This document shows positions 1 to 4,482 of a stretch of DNA of 6,763 bases, piece after piece. This stretch comes from DASVDK01 sp036562265 [NCBI: Thermodesulfobacteriota bacterium]. Its GTDB lineage: Bacteria; DASVDK01. The notes under the pieces are model-generated. The model saw only the letters and a program-made list of their open reading frames with translations. It had not been told where the DNA came from and made no database searches. The translations under genes were made by a program, and so were the position numbers. Location of the stretch: positions 1 to 6,763 of the forward strand of contig DATCKS010000069.1 in assembly GCA_036562265.1 (NCBI GenBank), given 5' to 3'. Each line of letters begins with the position of its first letter. Positions within the stretch are counted from its first letter, which is position 1.

Positions 1-54
1 CCCCTTCGGTCGCGCCGCCGACTCCGAGAAAGGACTGGACGATTTACCGCTCAC
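1..54 (-). CDS. 5' end of an unidentified gene running off the left edge (partial)
   Basis: A GTG at 54-52 opens a frame of 18 codons without a stop up to the window edge, reading (M)SGKSSSPFSESAARPKG. The case rests on its upstream signals: AAGGAG at 68-63 with an 8-nt spacer, and a promoter with a consensus -35 at 121-93 whose predicted start site (near 86) gives a leader of about 30 nt. The visible residues are a polar Ser/Ala/Pro-rich N-terminus with no recognisable domain, so no function can be given. It lies just downstream of, and in the same direction as, an IclR-type regulator, and such regulators often control adjacent catabolic or transport genes. That makes a regulated metabolic gene plausible, but this is inference. 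The short length is the main weakness. Confidence 0.5.
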   Translation of the reverse strand, partial: MSGKSSSPFSESAARPKG

Positions 55-62
55 GCCCTCCG

Positions 63-68
63 CTCCTT
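63..68 (-). promoter_or_regulatory. Ribosome binding site for the left-edge gene
   Basis: AAGGAG on the minus strand lies 8 nt before the GTG at 54. It is one of the best Shine-Dalgarno matches in the window and decides the start of the left-edge gene. Confidence 0.55.
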
Positions 69-92
69 CGTCTGTCGTCCGGGTGCGCGGTC

Positions 93-121
93 ACCCTAGA
101 CGTGATGGTCGACACTGTCAA
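93..121 (-). promoter_or_regulatory. Sigma70-type promoter reading left, for the left-edge gene
   Basis: On the minus strand TTGACA (121-116) is a perfect -35 box. It is followed by a 17-bp spacer and TAGGGT (98-93), which keeps the three most conserved -10 positions (T, A and final T). The predicted start of transcription is near 86, giving a leader of about 30 nt before the ribosome binding site and GTG. The promoter lies downstream of the iclR stop and its hairpin, so the left-edge gene probably has its own regulated transcript. Confidence 0.6.
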
Positions 122-127
122 GAGTGT
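112..127. promoter_or_regulatory. Candidate operator: inverted repeat over the -35 box
   Basis: ACACT (112-116) and AGTGT (123-127) form a perfect inverted repeat with a 6-nt spacer. The repeat covers the whole -35 hexamer of the promoter reading left. A protein bound here would block RNA polymerase, which would suit a repressor such as the neighbouring IclR-type protein. The arms are short and the site occurs once, so the assignment is tentative. Confidence 0.35.
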
Positions 128-175
128 ATGGAAATCAGGCACATGCCGCCCGGCTGCGGCGGGGCGGGCCGGGGT

Positions 176-198
176 GCGGGCGGCCTTGCGCCGCCCGC
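176..198 (-). terminator. GC-rich hairpin after iclR, possible terminator
   Basis: GCGGGCGGC and GCCGCCCGC form a perfect 9-bp stem around a 5-nt loop (GCAAG), starting 11 nt after the iclR stop. No run of U follows; the next bases are ACCCC. It is therefore not a canonical intrinsic terminator. It may still pause polymerase, assist Rho or protect the 3' end. Its position between the regulator and the next promoter supports a role in ending the iclR transcript. Confidence 0.45.
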
Positions 199-209
199 CG
201 CGCGGCCGC

Positions 210-1010
210 CTAGCTCGCCGTGCTGAGCCCGATCTCGTAGCCGAGCCGGGTGGAGATCTCGGCTCCCGCGCGCTTCACGAGCGGCACGAGTTCCTTCTCG
301 ATCCGCTCGTCGGTCAGGCGCGAGGCCGGCCCGCTCACCGTGATCCCGCCGACGACGCGCCGCGTGTAGTCCCGGATCGGGGCCGCGATGCACTTGACGT
401 CCGGCTCGAACTCACGGTTGTCGACGGCGTACCCCTGCTCGGCGACCTCCTTGAGGTGCTTGATGAGCTTGCTCACGTCGGTGATCGTGTTCTCCGTGTA
501 GCGCTTCAGCTCCTTCGTGCCGAGCATCTGCTCGACCTCTTCCTCGCTGTCGTAGGCCAGCTGCACCTTGCCGAGCGCCGTGCAGTAGACCGGCAGCCGC
601 GCGCCGACGCGGCTCACGACGCGAACCGTCTGCTTGGCCTCGACGACGTCGAGGTAGACGGCGTAGTTCTCGCGGACGATCCCGACGTAGGTCGTCTCGT
701 TGACCTGGTCGACGAGGTTCTCCATCACCGGCCGCGCCTGCCTGAGGAGGCCCATCTGGTTGATGAACGTCTGACCGAGTTCGAGGCTCTTGAGCCCCAG
801 CCGGTAGTTCTCGGTGGCCTTGTTCTGCTCGATGTAGCCGCGCGACTCGAGCGTCGCGAGCAGGCGGAACACGTTGTTCTTGTGGAGCTTGAGCTTCTTC
901 GACAGCTCCGTCACACCAAGCTCGTCCGTGTCGCCGCGGAACTCCTCGAGCAGGTCCAGCGCGTGCGAGACCGACTGGATGATGTAATCCGACTTGTCCT
1001 TCTTCGCCAC
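210..1010 (-). CDS. IclR-family transcriptional regulator
   Basis: A 266-residue DNA-binding regulator, expected as a cytoplasmic dimer or tetramer that binds a small metabolite. The N-terminal winged helix-turn-helix (about residues 12-75) includes the GVTELSKKLKLHKNNVFRLL recognition region followed by LESRGYIEQ. The IclR effector domain fills about 80-262. It contains the family signatures LPVYCTALGKVQLAY (139-153) and, around 193-232, GYAVDNREFEPDVKCIAAPIRDY with VSGPASRLT. The inducer is unknown. I chose GTG 1010 because the family begins just before the SDYIIQSVSHALDLLE segment and because GGGAG lies 9 nt upstream. In-frame alternatives are ATG 1100 (AGAGGA 4 nt upstream; 296 residues) and GTG 1121 (303 residues), both of which add a basic, non-homologous N-terminus. 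It probably regulates the gene at the left edge. Family certain, start less so. Confidence 0.93.
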   Translation of the reverse strand: MAKKDKSDYIIQSVSHALDLLEEFRGDTDELGVTELSKKLKLHKNNVFRLLATLESRGYIEQNKATENYRLGLKSLELGQTFINQMGLLRQARPVMENLVDQVNETTYVGIVRENYAVYLDVVEAKQTVRVVSRVGARLPVYCTALGKVQLAYDSEEEVEQMLGTKELKRYTENTITDVSKLIKHLKEVAEQGYAVDNREFEPDVKCIAAPIRDYTRRVVGGITVSGPASRLTDERIEKELVPLVKRAGAEISTRLGYEIGLSTAS

Positions 1011-1405
1011 GTTCCCAAACTCCCTTTCTACGTGCCGACCGCGTGCCCATCGGCGTACGCTGGCCGGCAGCGCCGCCCGACGGCGGCCTCCCGGTAGCAT
1101 GAAATCCTCTCTCGCGCTCACTGCAACGCCCTTCCACGACCGCGGCGCTCCCGCGCGACGGCGTCGTCGCCTTCCCGCGCCTCGTCCGGAGCGTGAACGG
1201 CGTGTCGTCGACGCAGGTCGGGCAGGTCGGGCCGGATCGCCTGACGACCCCCAGGGCGGCCGATGGCCTCGAGGACCGCTCCGGGCGCCGAGGTCAGGCC
1301 GGCCTGTACGGGCCGCCTATAGGTCCCTTCCTTCCCCGACGTGCGCAAACGCCACCATCGTAGCCGCGCAAGGGCCGCTCGTGAAGGACAGAACAAGACG
1401 AGCGA

Positions 1406-1433
1406 ATTGTAATATGCCGTCTTACTCCGTCAA
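1406..1433 (-). promoter_or_regulatory. Sigma70-type promoter reading toward iclR
   Basis: On the minus strand TTGACG (1433-1428, 5 of 6 to consensus) and TACAAT (1411-1406, 5 of 6) are separated by 16 bp, within a local AT-rich patch. The predicted transcription start is near 1399. That leaves a leader of about 390 nt before GTG 1010, or about 300 nt before ATG 1100. It is the best promoter match between rsmA and iclR, so iclR is likely transcribed independently of the ccm-rsmA unit. Confidence 0.6.
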
Positions 1434-1451
1434 GGGGATTCTGGCCTGAAG

Positions 1452-1481
1452 TTCCGGATACAGTGATCGTATTCTTTGGAA
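1452..1481. promoter_or_regulatory. Possible regulator site upstream of the iclR promoter
   Basis: TTCC (1452-1455) and GGAA (1478-1481) flank a partly symmetric core with ATAC (1458-1461) and GTAT (1469-1472). The two pairs do not share exactly the same centre, so this is an imperfect dyad. It begins about 20 bp upstream of the -35 box. Autoregulation is common in IclR-family genes, which makes such a site plausible but unproven. Confidence 0.2.
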
Positions 1482-1532
1482 GCTCTCGCCGTCACTTCGG
1501 TTCCGTGTTTGGCTGCAGCTGAGAGGCTGATT

Positions 1533-2354
1533 CTAGTCCGGCCTGGCGAGGGCCTCGTCCAGGCGGGCGAACTCGGCCAGCCCGAGCGTCTCGCCGCGGC
1601 GCCGGCCGTCGATGCCGGCCTCGGCCAGGCGCGCCGACAGGGCCTGCGGGGACGCCGGCCCGAGCCCGGCGGCCCTGAGGGCGTTGGCGAGCGTCTTGCG
1701 CCGCTGGGCGAAGGCGGCGCGCACGACCCGCCGGAAGCGGGCCTCGTCCCCGATCGCCACGGCGGGCGCCGGGCGCGGCGTGAGGACCAGGACGCTCGAC
1801 TCGACGGCCGGCGGCGGCCGGAAGGCGGCCGGCGGCACGTGGAAGGCGACGCGGATGTCGAGGTGGAGCTGGGCGAGGACCGAGAGGGCACCGTAGGCCG
1901 CACTGCCCGGCGCGGCGGCGAGCCGTTCCCCGAACTCCCGCTGGACCATGAGGACCATGCGCGCGATGGACCGGCGTGCGTCGATCAGGGCGAAGAGCAG
2001 CGGGCTCGAGATGTTGTACGGAAGGTTGCCGACCACGACGGGCCGGCCGCCCATCCGCTCGGCCAGCGCGGGGAGGTCGACCCGGAGGATGTCCGCCTCG
2101 AGGATCTCTACGCGGTCGCTCCCGGCATACGCCTCGCGCAGGCGGGCGGCAAGGTCGCGGTCGATCTCGACGGCCAGGAGCCGACCGGCCCGAGCGGCGA
2201 GACGCCGGGTGAGCGCGCCGGTCCCCGCCCCGATCTCGATCACCGAGTCGTCCGGGCCGATCGCCGCCGTCTCGACGATGCGGTCGAGGACGCCGGGGTC
2301 GCGCAGGAAGTGCTGGCCGAAGCGTTTCCGCGGCCGGTGCTCCAACCGGGCCAC
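1533..2354 (-). CDS. rsmA: 16S rRNA (adenine1518-N6/adenine1519-N6)-dimethyltransferase RsmA (KsgA)
   Basis: A 273-residue S-adenosylmethionine enzyme that dimethylates two adjacent adenines in the 3' terminal hairpin of 16S rRNA late in 30S assembly. Family motifs appear in order: KRFGQHFLRD (10-19), the SAM-binding EIGAGTG (40-46), EIDRDL (63-68) ending strand 2, EADIL (86-90), the catalytic NLPYNIS motif (110-116), VQREFGERL (137-145), FRPPPAVESSV (178-188) and FAQRRKTLANAL (215-226). Length is normal for the family. GTG 2354 places the KRFGQHFL segment at the usual distance from the N-terminus. It lies 8 nt beyond the ccmI stop, with only a weak AGGGA ahead of it, which suggests translational coupling. 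It appears to be the last gene of the ccm transcription unit, an unexpected partner for cytochrome assembly. No defect is visible. Confidence 0.96.
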   Translation of the reverse strand: MARLEHRPRKRFGQHFLRDPGVLDRIVETAAIGPDDSVIEIGAGTGALTRRLAARAGRLLAVEIDRDLAARLREAYAGSDRVEILEADILRVDLPALAERMGGRPVVVGNLPYNISSPLLFALIDARRSIARMVLMVQREFGERLAAAPGSAAYGALSVLAQLHLDIRVAFHVPPAAFRPPPAVESSVLVLTPRPAPAVAIGDEARFRRVVRAAFAQRRKTLANALRAAGLGPASPQALSARLAEAGIDGRRRGETLGLAEFARLDEALARPD

Positions 2355-2362
2355 GGCCGTCC

Positions 2363-3367
2363 CTACCGCCCGTCGGGCGGCCGGGCGGGCTCTCGCGGGG
2401 CGGCAGCCGCGGCCCTCGCCTCGTCGAGCGCCTGGCTCACGCGCGCCTGGTCGGGCCCCGGCGGCAGGAGCGCGACCGCGCGCTCGAGGGTACCGACGGC
2501 GGCCGGATAGTCCTTGAGGGCGTAGAGCTGGACCTGCCCCTTCCACCAGAGCGCCTCGACGTGGCTCGGGTCGCGCGCGAGCACCCGGTCGAAGGTGGCC
2601 ACCGCCTCCGTGAAGCTCCCCGACTCGGCCAGGATCATCCCGAGCCCGGTGAGCGCGTCGGTGTTCCCGGCGTCGACCTCGAGCGCGCGCTTGAAGTAGT
2701 CGATCGCCTGCGGGAGGTCGCCGCGCTGGACGTTGAGCCGCCCGAGGCCGACCAGCGCCTCGACGTCCCTCGGGTTCGCCTCGAGACGCGCCCGCAACTG
2801 CTGCACCATCTCCATGATCGGCGCCGGCATGCCGGGCTGCCCCTCGCCCGCCACGCGGGCAGTCGGGTCGGAGCGGCCCCACGTGGCGGCGAGATAGCCG
2901 CCGGCCACCCCCACGACGAGGAGGAGCGCCGCGCCGGCGGCCAGGACGAGCGAGCCCGGCCGGCCGCCAGCCGCTGCCGGCGCCGGACGCGTCTTCGCCC
3001 GCGCCGAGGACGATGGTCCCCCGGCCGAGCCGGACAGCGCCGCCACGCCTTCGGGCCCGAGCGCCGCCTCGAGCGCGTCGACCCGCTCGATGAGGGCGAG
3101 GGCGCGCGCCTCGTCCCGTCGCTTGAGTTCGAGGTAGTCCGCTTCGGAGAGCACCCCCGCCGTGTAGTCGGCCTCGAGGGCGATCAGGTCCTCGAGGACG
3201 GCCCGCTTCTCGTCGCGCGCGCGGACGAGCCGGGCGACGAGGTCGTCCCCCTCCTCGCGCGGCCCGGCGGTCGCCGGCGTCGCCGGCTCCGGCCGGCTCC
3301 GGACGAGGGGGGCGAGGACGGCCGCGAGGGCCGCGGCGACGATGAGCGTGGCAAGGAGCAGGGTCAT
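2363..3367 (-). CDS. ccmI: Cytochrome c biogenesis protein CcmI (two membrane helices plus TPR domain)
   Basis: A 334-residue apocytochrome chaperone of the haem-ligase complex. A membrane helix at about 2-22 is followed by a charged helical loop (about 41-100), including LIALEADYTAGVLSEADYLE, which resembles the CcmI cytoplasmic loop. After a low-complexity Ala/Ser/Pro linker, a second membrane helix spans about 139-163. Three tetratricopeptide repeats follow at about 202-235, 236-269 and 270-303. This matches the CcmI-1 (membrane plus loop) and CcmI-2 (periplasmic TPR) layout, in which the TPR part binds the apocytochrome C-terminus. ATG 3367 is chosen because the first helix begins immediately; the upstream extension of the frame overlaps ccmH and looks non-coding. 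It starts 7 nt after the ccmH stop without a clear ribosome binding site, consistent with coupling. The C-terminal tail is Ala/Pro-rich. A generic membrane TPR protein is the only alternative, and context argues against it. Confidence 0.88.
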   Translation of the reverse strand: MTLLLATLIVAAALAAVLAPLVRSRPEPATPATAGPREEGDDLVARLVRARDEKRAVLEDLIALEADYTAGVLSEADYLELKRRDEARALALIERVDALEAALGPEGVAALSGSAGGPSSSARAKTRPAPAAAGGRPGSLVLAAGAALLLVVGVAGGYLAATWGRSDPTARVAGEGQPGMPAPIMEMVQQLRARLEANPRDVEALVGLGRLNVQRGDLPQAIDYFKRALEVDAGNTDALTGLGMILAESGSFTEAVATFDRVLARDPSHVEALWWKGQVQLYALKDYPAAVGTLERAVALLPPGPDQARVSQALDEARAAAAAPREPARPPDGR

Positions 3368-3374
3368 GGCCGGT

Positions 3375-3962
3375 TCACGGTCTGAGGCGCGCGAGTTCCT
3401 CGGCCAGCCGGTCGCGAGCGGCCGAACGGGGCGGTGCCCCCGCCTCGTCGCCTCCCGGCACGGACCCCGTGCCGCCCGCCTCGGACGAGGGGGCATCCGA
3501 TTCGGCCGAGGACGCCATGGCCGTCCTCCCGTTTCGCACCCATCGCCTGGCGGTCAGGAGCACGGCGACGATGCCGATCCCGATCCCGACGAACGGCAGC
3601 CCCCAGGCGAGCAGGTTGAAGCCGCGCCGCGGCGGCGCGAGGAGGACCCATTCCCCGTACCGGCTCACGAAGTAGGCCAGGATCTCCTCGTCGCTCTTGC
3701 CGGCGCGGACCTGCTCGAGGACCAGGGCGCGCATCTGCTGCGCCGTGGTGGAGGGCGAGTCGGCCACCGACAGCGCCTGGCAGACCACGCACCGGAGTTG
3801 CGCCGAGATCTCCTGGACGCGCCGCGCCTCGGCCTCGGTCGGCGGAGGCGAGGTCGCGCTCCCCGGCTGGACCGGCGCAGACGGCTCGGCGGCCGACGCC
3901 CCGCCCACCGCCGGCGCCGCGACGAGCACGAGCGCAAGGAGGCTAGCTGCGAGTGAGCGCAC
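3375..3962 (-). CDS. ccmH: Cytochrome c maturation protein CcmH (thiol oxidoreductase)
   Basis: A 195-residue membrane-anchored, periplasm-facing protein that helps keep the apocytochrome haem-binding cysteines reduced, in partnership with CcmG. It has an N-terminal signal segment (about 1-25), then an Ala/Pro/Ser spacer. The CcmH helical domain carries the active site LRCVVCQ (56-62, cysteines 58 and 61) followed by QALSVADSPSTTAQQMR. The conserved ILAYFVSRYGEWVLLAPP (94-111) precedes a membrane helix at about 115-138. The short form without fused TPR repeats agrees with a separate ccmI next door. Residues 142-195 form a Ser/Gly/Ala/Asp-rich tail ending in a charged helix (about 181-193), longer than the minimal CcmH. 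GTG 3962 is supported by GAGGAG 7 nt upstream, inside ccmG, with which the gene overlaps by 20 nt. Confidence 0.95.
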   Translation of the reverse strand: MRSLAASLLALVLVAAPAVGGASAAEPSAPVQPGSATSPPPTEAEARRVQEISAQLRCVVCQALSVADSPSTTAQQMRALVLEQVRAGKSDEEILAYFVSRYGEWVLLAPPRRGFNLLAWGLPFVGIGIGIVAVLLTARRWVRNGRTAMASSAESDAPSSEAGGTGSVPGGDEAGAPPRSAARDRLAEELARLRP

Positions 3963-4482
3963 GGAGCGTCTCCTCGAGCGCCTCGGCGTTCACGGCGCCG
4001 ACGATCTTCCTGGCGACCCGTCCCTCGCGGTCGATGAAGAACGTCTCGGGCACGCCGTAGACGCCGTAGTCGATCACCGTCCGGCCGTCGCGGTCGGCGA
4101 GGTTCGGGAAGGTGAAGCTGAAGCGCTGCACGAACTCGCGCGCCCGCTCGTCGGTGTCCTGCATGTTGATGCCGACGAAGGTGACCCCCCGCTCCCTCCA
4201 CCGGCGCCAGCCGGCCTCGAGCACCGGCGCCTCCTCGTAGCAGGCCGGATAGCACCAGGACGCCCAGAAGTTCACGACGACGACCCGGCCCTCGAGGTCG
4301 GCCAGCGAGAGCGGCTCGCCCGTGTCGAGGCGCGGCAGCGTGAAGCCGGGTGCCGGGCGGTCGATCAGCGGCGACGGGATGTCCCGCGGGTTGACGCGGA
4401 ACCCGTACGCCAGAAGCGCGATGACCGGCAGCGCCGAGAGCGGGATCAGCCAGCGAAGCCGGCGGAAGGCGAGCGCGCTCAC
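3943..4482 (-). CDS. ccmG: Thiol:disulfide interchange protein CcmG (DsbE-like) with a CX3C active site
   Basis: A 179-residue membrane-anchored periplasmic thioredoxin that supplies electrons to the CcmH/apocytochrome thiols. An N-terminal anchor helix lies at about 10-28. The redoxin domain (about 41-175) has APGFTLPRLD, VVVVNFWASW, GINMQDTDERAREF and the typical CcmG segment GVYGVPETFFIDREG (140-154), with the cis-proline at 145. The active site reads W-C77-Y-P-A-C81, so three residues separate the cysteines where CcmG and thioredoxins normally have two. The codons in this window read clearly as TGC TAT CCG GCC TGC and the frame continues normally. GTG 4482 overlaps the ccmF stop as GTGA, with GAGGA 8 nt upstream. 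The gene overlaps ccmH by 20 nt. Family assignment is firm; whether the spacing alters redox behaviour is unknown. Confidence 0.95.
   Translation of the reverse strand: MSALAFRRLRWLIPLSALPVIALLAYGFRVNPRDIPSPLIDRPAPGFTLPRLDTGEPLSLADLEGRVVVVNFWASWCYPACYEEAPVLEAGWRRWRERGVTFVGINMQDTDERAREFVQRFSFTFPNLADRDGRTVIDYGVYGVPETFFIDREGRVARKIVGAVNAEALEETLRALTRS
3970..3975 (-). promoter_or_regulatory. Ribosome binding site for ccmH inside ccmG
   Basis: GAGGAG lies 7 nt before GTG 3962 and within the last codons of ccmG. It fixes the ccmH start and accounts for the 20-nt gene overlap. Confidence 0.6.

Larger units (their letters stand above)
1011..1532. other. Intergenic region between rsmA and iclR with no convincing gene
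   Basis: These 522 bases hold the iclR promoter (1406-1433), a possible regulator site near 1452-1481 and a long untranslated leader. No tRNA or rRNA is apparent. Small open frames occur on both strands (minus 1396-1118, plus 1098-1449), but they are Arg/Pro/Gly-rich translations typical of random GC-rich DNA, with no domain or credible ribosome binding site. The part around 1400-1530 is noticeably more AT-rich than its surroundings, as expected for a promoter region. A period-9 tandem copy of CAGGTCGGG lies at 1214-1231. I saw no clear intrinsic terminator after the rsmA stop. Confidence 0.6.

Noticed and set aside
129-143. TGGAAAT half-site resembling the E. coli IclR operator
   Set aside because: The matching ATTTCCA half is absent at the expected position, so only one arm is present.
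102-1097. 331-codon open frame on the plus strand opposite iclR
   Set aside because: It lies antisense to a well-supported IclR-family gene and its Leu/Arg/Asp/Val-rich translation resembles no family.
1098-1330. Possible plus-strand gene remnant starting MKSSLALTATPFHDRG, reminiscent of a dihydrodipicolinate synthase N-terminus
   Set aside because: The resemblance lasts about 15 residues and then turns to Arg/Pro-rich sequence. Neither this frame nor a shifted one continues the family motifs, and there is no ribosome binding site.
1118-1396. 92-codon open frame on the minus strand in the leader, whose stop overlaps GTG 1121
   Set aside because: Its only start is a TTG almost at the predicted transcription start, without a ribosome binding site, and the translation is Arg/Gly/Pro-rich with no domain. 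The overlap with GTG 1121 is most simply chance.
2355-2882. Upstream extension of the rsmA frame into ccmI
   Set aside because: RsmA homology begins right after GTG 2354. The upstream part is an out-of-phase reading of the CcmI TPR region.
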